From Lachnoclostridium sp. UBA5890 (GTDB lineage Bacteria; Bacillota; Clostridia; Lachnospirales; Lachnospiraceae): 64,000 nucleotides of DNA. The notes beneath the pieces were generated by a model that did not search any database, was not told the DNA's origin, and saw nothing but the letters and a program-made list of their open reading frames with translations. Below, piece after piece: positions 52,660 through 60,389 of the stretch (position 1 is its first letter; each line of letters starts with the position of its first letter). The stretch is taken from positions 1-64,000 of the forward strand of contig DJEU01000040.1 of NCBI GenBank assembly GCA_002431395.1, read 5' to 3'. Both the position numbers and the translations under genes were made by a program.

Positions 52660-53778
52660 ATGGAAGTTTTACAAAATCTTATTCACCAGACAGCATTTGC
52701 AAACGGTACGTTGGATTGGCGTAACGTAGTTATGATCTTTGTGGCATTCCTCTTTTTATACCTTGCCATTAAAAAGGGATATGAACCACTGCTTCTTGTG
52801 CCAATTGCGTTTGGTATGTTACTGGTTAATATTTATCCGCCAATTATGGAAGAGGGCGGATTGTTGGAATTTTTCTTTAAACTGGACGAATGGTCGATCC
52901 TGCCATCTCTTATTTTCCTTGGAGTTGGTGCGATGACAGACTTTGGTCCATTGATCGCAAATCCAAAGAGTTTTCTTTTGGGTGCAGCGGCACAGTTTGG
53001 TATCTTTGCCGCATACCTGCTTGCGATTGTCCTTGGATTCAATGGAAAAGCAGCAGCAGCGATCTCAATCATCGGTGGTGCCGATGGTCCTACCTCCATT
53101 TTCCTTGCCGGGAAACTGGGGCAGACAGAACTGATGGGACCGATCGCCGTGGCGGCATATTCGTATATGTCACTGGTACCGATCATTCAGCCACCGATTA
53201 TGAAACTCCTTACAACAAAGAAGGAACGAGAGATCAAGATGGAACAGCTTCGTCCGGTTTCCAAACTGGAGCGAATCCTTTTCCCAATCATCGTTACGAC
53301 GGTGGTATGCTTGATTCTTCCAAGTACAGCACCTCTCGTAGGTATGTTGATGCTTGGTAACCTTTTCCGTGAATCCGGAGTGGTTCCACAGTTGATGGAA
53401 ACAGCATCCAATGCGATGATGTATATCGTAGTTATCCTTCTTGGTACATCTGTAGGAGCAAAGACAAGTGGTGCTAACTTTATCCAGACAACGACATTGA
53501 AGATCGTTGTACTTGGTCTGGTTGCATTTGCTGTCGGTACAGCAGCCGGAGTTCTCTTTGGTAAATTGATGTGCAAAGTAACAAAGGGGAAAGTAAATCC
53601 TTTGATTGGTTCTGCCGGAGTATCGGCCGTTCCTATGGCAGCCCGTGTATCTCAGAAGGTTGGTTCGGAAGCAGATCCTACAAACTTCCTTTTGATGCAT
53701 GCGATGGGACCAAACGTAGCCGGAGTTATCGGTACTGCAGTAGCAGCCGGTGTATTTATGGCAATATTTGGAATTTAA
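52660..53778 (+). CDS. oadB: Na+-pumping decarboxylase beta subunit
   Basis: A 372-residue polytopic membrane protein with about nine helices. GVGAMTDFGPLIANPKSFLL and SIIGGADGPTSIFLAGKL carry the Asp and Ser residues of the Na+ site, and GSAGVSAVPMAARVSQKVG lies near the C-terminus. It decarboxylates carboxybiotin while moving Na+ outward. Confidence 0.95.
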   Translation: MEVLQNLIHQTAFANGTLDWRNVVMIFVAFLFLYLAIKKGYEPLLLVPIAFGMLLVNIYPPIMEEGGLLEFFFKLDEWSILPSLIFLGVGAMTDFGPLIANPKSFLLGAAAQFGIFAAYLLAIVLGFNGKAAAAISIIGGADGPTSIFLAGKLGQTELMGPIAVAAYSYMSLVPIIQPPIMKLLTTKKEREIKMEQLRPVSKLERILFPIIVTTVVCLILPSTAPLVGMLMLGNLFRESGVVPQLMETASNAMMYIVVILLGTSVGAKTSGANFIQTTTLKIVVLGLVAFAVGTAAGVLFGKLMCKVTKGKVNPLIGSAGVSAVPMAARVSQKVGSEADPTNFLLMHAMGPNVAGVIGTAVAAGVFMAIFGI

Positions 53779-53801
53779 TAAAATTATAGGAGGAAACTAT
53801 C

Positions 53802-55217
53802 ATGGCAGAAAAGATTGAAAAAAAGCCGATTAAAATAACAGAAACCATTCTTCGTGATGCACACCAGTCATTGATCGCTACTCGTATGACGACCGAGCAG
53901 ATGCTTCCTATCGTAGATAAGATGGATCAGGTCGGATTCCATGCAGTAGAGTGCTGGGGCGGTGCTACATTTGATGCCTCTCTTCGTTTCTTGAAAGAAG
54001 ATCCATGGGAGAGACTTCGTAAATTGCGTGCCGGTTTTAAAAATACAAAACTGCAGATGCTGTTCCGTGGACAGAACATCCTTGGATACAATCATTATGC
54101 AGACGATGTAGTAGAATATTTTGTTCAGAAGTCAATTGCAAATGGTATCGATATCATCCGTATTTTTGACTGTTTGAATGATATGCGTAACCTGGAAACT
54201 GCAGTAAAAGCAGCAAACAAAGAAAATGGTCATGCACAGATCGCCCTTTCTTATACACTGGGTGATGCTTATACATTAGATTATTGGAAAGATATGGCAA
54301 AGAAGATCGAAGATCTTGGTGCAAAATCACTTTGTATCAAAGATATGGCTGGTCTTTTGACACCATACAAGGCAACGGAATTGGTAACTGCTTTGAAAGA
54401 GTCTGTAGATATTCCGATTGACCTGCATACTCATTATACTTCCGGTGTAGCTTCCATGACTTATTTGAAGGCTGTAGAGGCAGGATGTGATATCATTGAT
54501 ACCGCAATGTCTCCATTCGCTCTTGGAACAAGCCAGCCGGCTACGGAAGTTATGGTAGAGACATTCCGTGGAACACCATACGATACCGGATTGGATCAGA
54601 ACCTTCTTGCTGAGATTGCAGAATACTTCCGTCCAATGCGTGAAGAAGCACTCGCAAGTGGTCTTATGAATACCAAAGTGCTTGGTGTTAATATCAAGAC
54701 GCTGATGTATCAGGTACCTGGTGGAATGCTTAGTAACCTCGTATCCCAGTTGAAAGAAATGGGACAGGAAGACAAATACGAAGCCGTATTGGAAGAAGTA
54801 CCTCGTGTAAGAAAAGACTTTGGTGAGCCACCATTGGTTACTCCATCTTCTCAGATCGTTGGTACGCAGGCCGTGCTCAATGTTGTATCCGGTGAGCGTT
54901 ATAAGATGGTTACCAAAGAATCTAAGAAACTTCTTTCCGGTGAGTTTGGTCAGACCGTAAAACCGTTTAATCCGGAAGTTCAGAAGAAGTGTATCGGTGA
55001 TACGAAACCGATCACATGCCGTCCGGCCGATCTGATCAAGCCACAGCTTGCAGATATCGAAAAAGAGATGGCTCAGTGGAAACAGCAGGACGAAGATGTA
55101 TTGTCTTATGCATTGTTCCCACAGGTAGCTACGGAGTTCTTCAAATACCGTGAGGCACAGAAGACCAAAGTAGATCCAACTCTTGCGGACAAAGAAAACA
55201 AAGTATATCCGGTATAA
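53802..55217 (+). CDS. oadA: Oxaloacetate/pyruvate carboxyltransferase (OadA / transcarboxylase 5S-like)
   Basis: A 471-residue protein with the HMGL-like barrel and the conserved C-terminal domain, but without a fused biotin domain, which is encoded separately here. ILRDAHQSLIATRM binds the metal and substrate, LCIKDMAGLLTP contains the carboxylated lysine and DLHTHYTSG the metal histidines. It transfers the carboxyl group between oxaloacetate and biotin. It is the last gene of the operon. Confidence 0.92.
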   Translation: MAEKIEKKPIKITETILRDAHQSLIATRMTTEQMLPIVDKMDQVGFHAVECWGGATFDASLRFLKEDPWERLRKLRAGFKNTKLQMLFRGQNILGYNHYADDVVEYFVQKSIANGIDIIRIFDCLNDMRNLETAVKAANKENGHAQIALSYTLGDAYTLDYWKDMAKKIEDLGAKSLCIKDMAGLLTPYKATELVTALKESVDIPIDLHTHYTSGVASMTYLKAVEAGCDIIDTAMSPFALGTSQPATEVMVETFRGTPYDTGLDQNLLAEIAEYFRPMREEALASGLMNTKVLGVNIKTLMYQVPGGMLSNLVSQLKEMGQEDKYEAVLEEVPRVRKDFGEPPLVTPSSQIVGTQAVLNVVSGERYKMVTKESKKLLSGEFGQTVKPFNPEVQKKCIGDTKPITCRPADLIKPQLADIEKEMAQWKQQDEDVLSYALFPQVATEFFKYREAQKTKVDPTLADKENKVYPV

Positions 55218-55240
55218 GATATATAATCTGACAGAATGAT

Positions 55241-55295
55241 AAGCCCGGGCAGACGTGTTACACTGTGAAGTGAAGCAATGTTTGACCGGGCTTTA
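55241..55295 (+). terminator. Terminator-like hairpin after the oad operon
   Basis: AAGCCCGG (55241-55248) pairs with CCGGGCTT (55286-55293), with an inner CACT/AGTG stem. The T-run is short (CTTTAAAG), so the efficiency is uncertain. Confidence 0.6.
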
Positions 55296-55340
55296 AAGTA
55301 TATTTGATAAAATGGGACAAAGTGTAAGGAGCAGAAAAGA

Positions 55341-56495
55341 GTGCACAATGTAAAACAACTACTGGAGAAAAATTTAAACGAATACACCCTGCGCGCCGTG
55401 GTAAGTAACCGCCGCAGCAAACAGGTTTCGCAGAAACTGGTATTCCGCCCTTTTATGGAAAAGAATAAGTTAATGTTTCAGCGGGAAGAGTATGCGAACA
55501 ATCAGGTTTTTCATGAGAATATGGACAAGGAGACGGCTGTAGAACAAATCTGCACCTTTTTGGAAAAAGATTACAAGCAGCTGGATCTTTTGTGTGAACA
55601 AAGTTCTTTCAGCGCATTAGTCAGCAAGAAAGGAAAATCTACCATAAAAGAAAATAAAAACCAAATCGCAAAGAAAATTGATCTTTCGCACAATCGTAAG
55701 AAAAGATACATTTTGGACACGGATGAAGTGATTCCGTTTTTGGTGGACCTCGGGGTACAGACCAAAGAAGGAAAGATTGTAGACAAAAAATATAAAAAAT
55801 ACAAGCAGATCAACCGGTTTCTTGAATTTGTGAAAGATGTGCTTCCGGAACTTCCGAAAGACCGCCCGGTCAAGATTATTGATTTCGGCTGTGGAAAATC
55901 GTACCTGACGTTTGCTGTATATTATTATCTTCATATTATGAACGGCAGAGACGTGGAGATGATCGGACTGGATCTGAAAAAAGATGTCATCGCGCATTGT
56001 AATCGTATGGCAGAAAAATATGAGTATACGAGTTTACATTTTCTGGAAGGGGATATCAGTACATACGATGGCGCAGACAGTGCCGATATGGTCATCACGC
56101 TTCATGCCTGTGATGTAGCCACGGATTTTGCTCTGGATAAGGCGGTGCACTGGAATGCGAAAGTGATTTTGTCGGTTCCATGCTGCCAGCATGAACTGAA
56201 CGCACAGATCGAAAATGACGTATTAGAGCCGCTTTTGAAATATGGAATCTTAAAAGAGCGGTTTGCAGCATTGCTGACGGATGCGCTGCGGGCAAATCTG
56301 CTGGAACAGAACGGCTATGAAGTGCAGATCCTGGAATTTATCGACATGGAACATACGCCGAAAAATCTTTTGATACGTGCAGTAAAGTGGGGAGAAAAGG
56401 CGGATAAAAAGCAGGAAAAACTGGAAAACTCCTACAAAACGCTGTGTGACGAGATGAATGCACATGGAACATTGGAAAAATTACTGAAGATGTAA
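55341..56495 (+). CDS. SAM-dependent methyltransferase (METTL25/RRNAD1-like domain)
   Basis: A 384-residue protein. The N-terminal 130 residues are basic and uncharacterised. IIDFGCGKSYLTFAVYYYL is the SAM-binding glycine-rich motif, MIGLDLKKDVI the acidic loop, ADMVITLHACDVATDFAL and SVPCCQHELN follow as in the class with the SVPCC motif. The substrate is unknown, perhaps RNA. The start is GTG with AAGGAG upstream. Confidence 0.75.
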   Translation: MHNVKQLLEKNLNEYTLRAVVSNRRSKQVSQKLVFRPFMEKNKLMFQREEYANNQVFHENMDKETAVEQICTFLEKDYKQLDLLCEQSSFSALVSKKGKSTIKENKNQIAKKIDLSHNRKKRYILDTDEVIPFLVDLGVQTKEGKIVDKKYKKYKQINRFLEFVKDVLPELPKDRPVKIIDFGCGKSYLTFAVYYYLHIMNGRDVEMIGLDLKKDVIAHCNRMAEKYEYTSLHFLEGDISTYDGADSADMVITLHACDVATDFALDKAVHWNAKVILSVPCCQHELNAQIENDVLEPLLKYGILKERFAALLTDALRANLLEQNGYEVQILEFIDMEHTPKNLLIRAVKWGEKADKKQEKLENSYKTLCDEMNAHGTLEKLLKM

Positions 56496-56551
56496 AGAAA
56501 AACCTTGTTAAGTGTTTTTAACTATGTCACCGCTTTCAAATGATACAAGTT

Positions 56552-56845
56552 TATGATCTAACCATCGACAGAAACGAGAGCTATCTCACGATAAATCCTC
56601 ATTTTTATCGAAGAATAAACAGTCTTATTGCATAAAACTCGATATTTATAAATCACACTGCTCCGCAGTGCACGCAAACAAAACCTCGATTATCATGCAA
56701 GCATGTAATCAGAGGTTTTTGTCTGCTGAAACGATTTATAAATATCTCAGACAGTTATGCAATTGCGACTTATTCTTCTCTTAAAAATATCGATTTATAA
56801 CGTTCGATAGCAAGTTCCTGTCGCTGGCTAGATTATAAACCTATA
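56552..56845. repeat. Palindromic element IR2, copy 1, split by an inserted structured element
   Basis: The left arm TCTAACCATCGACAGAAACG onward (56558-56597) and the right arm AAAAATATCGATTTATAACG to CTGGCTAGATTATAAAC (56785-56840) match the intact copy at 57550-57642. Between them lies an independent 167-base palindrome (56611-56777). The element therefore carries an insertion in its loop. Confidence 0.65.
56611..56777. repeat. Three-way-junction palindrome IR3 nested in IR2
   Basis: Nested exact inverted repeats: AAGAATAA/TTATTCTT (ends), TTGCATAA/TTATGCAA and GATATTTATAAATC/GATTTATAAATATC. Inside are two perfect hairpins, CACTGC-TCC-GCAGTG (56656-56670) and one with AAAACCTC...GAGGTTTT at 56680-56719, which is followed by another T. 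A three-way RNA or DNA junction is predicted. No coding frame is present. Confidence 0.7.
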
Positions 56846-56876
56846 ATATGTTTTTACAGCTTTGCTTTATAGAAAA

Positions 56877-57007
56877 AATAAGTCCCTGCTTTGCTATGAG
56901 GGATTTAGAACACCGTCGGTACATAGAGGGCGTAGTTTGCCCTCATGTACCGCTACGAGTGTTCTTCTAAGCGGAAGCGGTCCCGAATGGAAAAGCAGGG
57001 GCTTATT
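56877..57007 (+). repeat. Structured palindromic element R, copy 2
   Basis: Outer arms AATAAGTCCCTGCTTT and AAAGCAGGGGCTTATT enclose GAACAC/GTGTTC (56908-56913 with 56959-56964), a CGT/ACG pair and a long inner helix CGGTACAT-a-GAGGGC...GCCCTC-ATGTACCG (56917-56952). An unpaired but conserved AAGCGGAAGCGGTCCCGAAT follows. The sequence is near-identical to copy 3 and homologous to copy 1 at 21.35 kb. Confidence 0.8.
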
Positions 57008-57031
57008 ATTCTAAAAGTAAAACTGCAAAAA

Positions 57032-57105
57032 TGCCCTCATGTACCGCTACGAGTGTTCTTCTAAGCGGAAGCGGTCCCGAATGGAAAAGCGGGGGCTTAT
57101 TTTTC
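57032..57105 (+). repeat. Truncated 3' half of element R (copy 2b)
   Basis: From TGCCCTCATGTACCGC to AAAGCGGGGGCTTATT this repeats the second half of copy 2 almost base for base; the first half is missing. It is a partial tandem duplication, with one base change in the outer arm (CGGGGG for CAGGGG). Confidence 0.75.
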
Positions 57106-57151
57106 TAAAAGGCAAACTTGTAAAATTTTATTAAAGATGTAAGTTCTTGGA

Positions 57152-57282
57152 TTGACATAAAAGCGGTTAGGTGCTATTATAATAGTTAGAAAGGTGCTAC
57201 CGATAGACGGTTAGCCTGATAAAATTAGTAAGTCAAAAAATGACCGCTCAGTTTGTCAGAACTAGGGGCGGTCATTTTTGTG
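57152..57282 (+). ncRNA. Antisense RNA (antitoxin) of the type I toxin-antitoxin locus
   Basis: Promoter TTGACA (57152-57157), 17 bases, TATTAT (57175-57180), with a TATAAT overlapping at 57178-57183. The RNA would start near 57188 and end at the terminator AAAAATGACCGC (57236-57247) / GCGGTCATTTTT (57268-57279), giving about 95 nt. It converges on the toxin mRNA and overlaps its 3' end, the arrangement of TxpA/RatA-type loci. Its 5' end shares AAGGTGCTACC and CGGTTAGCCT with the 5' end of the toxin mRNA. Confidence 0.7.
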
Positions 57283-57373
57283 TCCTGCTATTTCTCGTAC
57301 CAAAAGAATAGCCAAGACTAAAACAAGTCAGGCACAGGCTGATAACAGCTATGAATCCTTCGATCGTGAGCAT
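57272..57373 (-). CDS. Small hydrophobic peptide, type I toxin (holin-like)
   Basis: A 33-residue peptide. It starts MLTIEGF, continues with one hydrophobic segment of about 15-17 residues (IAVISLCLTCFSLGYSF) and ends in a basic, polar tail (GTRNSRTQK). The layout is that of membrane-acting type I toxins such as holin-like toxin, TxpA or BsrG families. An excellent ribosome site, GGAGGAGG, lies upstream of the ATG. The stop codon is inside the terminator stem shared with the antisense RNA, so antisense pairing would cover the end of the frame. The gene is too short for common gene finders. Confidence 0.75.
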   Translation of the reverse strand: MLTIEGFIAVISLCLTCFSLGYSFGTRNSRTQK

Positions 57374-57483
57374 GAGCACGTACCTCCTCCGATGGATTTC
57401 CCCAAAGGGATTTCTATGTAAACAGAGCTAAAACTCTCTGGAAGAGGCTAACCGCCTACCGTATATGGTAACACCTTAGCTAT

Positions 57484-57512
57484 ATTATATCAAACATATG
57501 TTCGAAATGCAA
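57484..57512 (-). promoter_or_regulatory. Promoter of the type I toxin
   Basis: On the minus strand TTGCAT (57507-57512) and TATAAT (57484-57489) are separated by 17 bases. The start near 57477 gives a 5' leader of about 104 nt in which TACC/GGTA and GCTAA/TTAGC can form a hairpin. Confidence 0.7.
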
Positions 57513-57549
57513 GAGGAAATTGAAAATTAGCATAGAAAATATGCTTATG

Positions 57550-57642
57550 TTCTAACCATCGCCAGAAACGAGAGCTACCGCGCGATAAAAATATCGATTT
57601 ATAACGTTCGATAGCAAGTTTCGTCGCTGGCTAGACCATAAA
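57550..57642. repeat. Palindromic element IR2, copy 2 (intact)
   Basis: TCTAACCATCGCCAGAAAC pairs imperfectly with GTTTCGTCGCTGGCTAGA through GCCAG/CTGGC, AAAC/GTTT and GCTA/TAGC, with CGATA/TATCG near the tip. It is homologous to the split copy at 56552-56845 and, like it, is followed by element R. Confidence 0.65.
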
Positions 57643-57734
57643 CCCATATAAACTTTTTAACCTTGTATAAGGCGGTAATGGTGTAAGTAATTGCTTAAAC
57701 ATAATATGTTTTTACAACTTTGCTTTATAGAAAA

Positions 57735-57863
57735 AATAAGTCCCTGCTTTGCTATGAGGGATTTAGAACACCGTCGGTACATAGAGGGCGTAGTTTGCCC
57801 TCATGTACCGCTACGAGTGTTCTTCTAAGCGGAAGCGGTCCCGAATGGAAAAGCAGGGACCTA
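57735..57863 (+). repeat. Structured palindromic element R, copy 3
   Basis: Nearly identical to copy 2, with the same upstream sequence (ATATGTTTTTACA, CTTTGCTTTATAG). The right outer arm reads AAAGCAGGGACC, so the outermost pairs differ. The segment between it and the ylxM promoter (AAAATTTTATTAAAGATGTAA) also occurs at 57122-57142, showing that a larger block was duplicated. Confidence 0.8.
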
Positions 57864-57915
57864 TTTTTCTAAAAGTAAAACTGCAAAATTTTATTAAAGA
57901 TGTAAAGAAAAACTC

Positions 57916-57944
57916 TTGACATCCACCGCCAAATACGTTATACT
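57916..57944 (+). promoter_or_regulatory. Promoter of ylxM-ffh
   Basis: TTGACA (57916-57921) and TATACT (57939-57944), 17 bases apart, about 58 bases before ylxM. Confidence 0.8.
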
Positions 57945-58001
57945 CTGTAAAGGAAATTACTTAACAGGTTAATTTCGTAAAAGCAGGCAGGAGATGAGAA
58001 G

Positions 58002-58358
58002 ATGACAAAGACCAGTGTAAATGATTTGGATGAGATCGTGCGTTTGTCTTACTTGTACGATTTTTATGGTCCCCTGCTTAAAGACAAACAGCGGCAGATT
58101 TTTGAAAATTATGTGCTGGATGATTATTCCCTGAGTGAGATTGCCGGTGAATACGGCATGACGAGGCAGGGGGTACATGATATCGTAAAGCGAAGCAGTG
58201 AAAAATTGGAAGAATATGAATCCAAATTGAAATTATATAGAAGATTCCAGGGTGCCAGAGAGCGGCTGGAAAAAGTAGAAGAATTAGTCGGAGGCGAAAA
58301 TCTGCAGAATGCAGAAAAGATTCGTTCTTTGACACATGAAGTATATGAAATGTTATAA
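58002..58358 (+). CDS. ylxM: YlxM-family helix-turn-helix protein
   Basis: A 118-residue protein related to sigma factor region 4: LLKDKQRQIFENYVLDDYSL and SEIAGEYGMTRQGVHDIVKR form the helix-turn-helix, followed by a coiled region. YlxM genes sit next to ffh throughout Firmicutes and may bind SRP RNA or modulate it. Confidence 0.92.
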   Translation: MTKTSVNDLDEIVRLSYLYDFYGPLLKDKQRQIFENYVLDDYSLSEIAGEYGMTRQGVHDIVKRSSEKLEEYESKLKLYRRFQGARERLEKVEELVGGENLQNAEKIRSLTHEVYEML

Positions 58359-58385
58359 GAAAAGATTTGACAGGAGGTGACCGGA

Positions 58386-59732
58386 GTGGCATTTGACAGC
58401 CTGAGTGAAAAATTACAAAATGTTTTTAAGGGATTACGAAGCAAAGGACGGCTTACGGAAGCCGATGTTAAGACGGCATTAAAAGAAGTAAAGATGGCTT
58501 TGCTGGAAGCCGATGTCAATTTTAAAGTAGTAAAGAATTTTGTGAAGGCAGTACAGGAAAAGGCAACCGGCGAGGATGTGTTAAACAGTCTGACACCGGG
58601 GCAGACCGTTATCAAATATGTAAATGAAGAATTGGTTTCCATGATGGGAGGCACGACAACAGAGATTTCCCTGCTTCCCGGCAATGAAATTACCGTCATT
58701 ATGATGTGTGGTCTTCAGGGAGCCGGTAAAACGACGACGGTAGCCAAACTCGCTGCCAAGTTTAAGGAAAAAGGGAAAAAGCCGTTATTGGCGGCCTGTG
58801 ACATTTATCGTCCGGCAGCGATTGAACAGCTGCAGACCAATGGAGAAAAAGTAGGTGTACCGGTATTTTCGATGGGAACCGGACATAATCCGGTTGATAT
58901 TGCCAAAGCGGCGGTTGAGCACGCGAAAGCAAATCAGTACAACCTTGTATTTTTAGATACCGCCGGTCGACTTCATATTGATGAAGAATTGATGAATGAG
59001 TTGAAAAATATCAAGGCAGAGGTGGATGTCCACCAGACGATCTTGACAGTAGACTCCATGACCGGTCAGGATGCGGTCAATGTTGCTTCGACATTCGATG
59101 AAGCATTGAATATAGATGGTGTCATCTTAACGAAGCTAGATGGTGACACACGTGGTGGTGCGGCGCTTTCCATCCGCGCAGTCACGGGAAAACCGATTTT
59201 CTATGTCGGTATGGGAGAAAAACTTTCGGATCTGGAGCAGTTTTATCCGGATCGTATGGCATCCCGTATTCTCGGCATGGGAGACGTTATGACGCTGATT
59301 GAGAAGGCAGAGGCCCAGATCAATGAGGAAAAGGCGGCAGAACTCGGAAAGAAATTCAAAAACAATGAATTGGATTTCAATGATTTCTTAGAGCAGATGC
59401 AGCAAATGAAGAAAATGGGCGGTCTTACCAGCATTTTGAGCATGCTTCCAGGCATGGGACTGCCGGCAGATCTCGACATTGACGATGATGCGCTGAAAGG
59501 AACAGAGGCCATTATTTATTCGATGACCAAAGAAGAGAGAACCAAGCCTTCCATCATCAATCCATCGCGCAAACGCCGTATTGCGGCAGGCGCCGGTGTG
59601 GATATCAGTGAAGTAAACAGACTCATCAAACAGTTTGAACAGAGCAAAAAGATGATGAAGCAGATGTCTGGTATGATGTCAGGCAAAAAGATGAAACGCG
59701 GAAAATTCAAATTTCCGTTTGGAGGAATGTGA
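58386..59732 (+). CDS. ffh: Signal recognition particle GTPase Ffh
   Basis: A 448-residue protein that brings nascent membrane proteins to FtsY/Sec. The N domain, the G domain with CGLQGAGKTTTVAKLA, LDTAGRLH and TKLDGDTRGGAALS, and the Met-rich M domain (about 300-440, MKKMGGLTSILSMLPGMG, MMKQMSGMMSGKKMKRG) are all complete. The GTG at 58386 has AGGAGGTGA just upstream; a GTG nine bases earlier overlaps that site. Confidence 0.96.
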   Translation: MAFDSLSEKLQNVFKGLRSKGRLTEADVKTALKEVKMALLEADVNFKVVKNFVKAVQEKATGEDVLNSLTPGQTVIKYVNEELVSMMGGTTTEISLLPGNEITVIMMCGLQGAGKTTTVAKLAAKFKEKGKKPLLAACDIYRPAAIEQLQTNGEKVGVPVFSMGTGHNPVDIAKAAVEHAKANQYNLVFLDTAGRLHIDEELMNELKNIKAEVDVHQTILTVDSMTGQDAVNVASTFDEALNIDGVILTKLDGDTRGGAALSIRAVTGKPIFYVGMGEKLSDLEQFYPDRMASRILGMGDVMTLIEKAEAQINEEKAAELGKKFKNNELDFNDFLEQMQQMKKMGGLTSILSMLPGMGLPADLDIDDDALKGTEAIIYSMTKEERTKPSIINPSRKRRIAAGAGVDISEVNRLIKQFEQSKKMMKQMSGMMSGKKMKRGKFKFPFGGM

Positions 59733-59791
59733 TTCAAATAGTTGTTATACTTTTTGAATAGATGAAATTACGTTAAAGGAGGTGAAACGAC

Positions 59792-60034
59792 GTGGTAAAG
59801 ATCAGATTGAAAAGATTAGGTCAGAAAAAGGCTCCATTTTATAGAATTGTAGTAGCTGATGAAAGATCTCCTAGAGATGGTAGAAACATCGATGAGATCG
59901 GTACTTACGACCCAAATCAGGAACCTGCTGTAGTTAAAGTTGACGAAGAGGCAGCTAAGAAGTGGATTGCCAATGGTGCAAAACCAACCGATACAGTAGC
60001 TCGTTTGTTCAAAGAGGCAGGTATTGTAAAATAA
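59792..60034 (+). CDS. rpsP: 30S ribosomal protein S16
   Basis: An 80-residue ribosomal protein: VKIRLKRLGQKKAPFYRIVV and ADERSPRDGRNIDEIGTYDP are signatures. The start is GTG with a full AAAGGAGGTGA site. It lies in the conserved ffh-rpsP-khpA-rimM-trmD order. Confidence 0.97.
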   Translation: MVKIRLKRLGQKKAPFYRIVVADERSPRDGRNIDEIGTYDPNQEPAVVKVDEEAAKKWIANGAKPTDTVARLFKEAGIVK

Positions 60035-60059
60035 TGCGGTCCTAAGGGAGGTTAGCAGT

Positions 60060-60287
60060 ATGAAAGAATTAGTTGAAATGATTGCTAGTGCATTAGTAGA
60101 CAATCCGGACGAAGTTGTCGTAACTGAGACAGAGACAGAAAACGAGATTGTATTGAAACTGAGCGTGGCTCCTGCCGATATGGGCAAAGTCATTGGTAAG
60201 CAGGGAAAGATTGCGAAAGCAATTCGAACTGTAGTGCGTGCTTCGGCTTCAAAGAGCGACAAAAAAATACTGGTAGACATTCAGTAA
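60060..60287 (+). CDS. khpA: KH-domain RNA-binding protein KhpA
   Basis: A 75-residue single KH domain protein with the RNA-binding loop MGKVIGKQGKIAKAIRTVVR. KhpA works with KhpB/EloR in RNA binding and cell elongation control in Firmicutes. Confidence 0.93.
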   Translation: MKELVEMIASALVDNPDEVVVTETETENEIVLKLSVAPADMGKVIGKQGKIAKAIRTVVRASASKSDKKILVDIQ

Positions 60288-60389
60288 TGACATGTGATAT
60301 GTGCCTGCGACAGTGCCAAAAGGTATCGCAGGCATATTTTTTATCAAAGGGTACATTCGGCAGCGAATGGGTAGAAAAGGAGAACAACG

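Noticed and set aside
57032..57105. Independent terminator after element R copy 2
   Set aside because: It repeats the second half of copy 2 almost exactly and lacks its own complementary 5' arm, so it is a truncated duplicate.
56877..57863. CRISPR-like array of repeats
   Set aside because: The copies are about 130 bases, palindromic overall and separated by unequal gaps without spacers; no cas genes are present.
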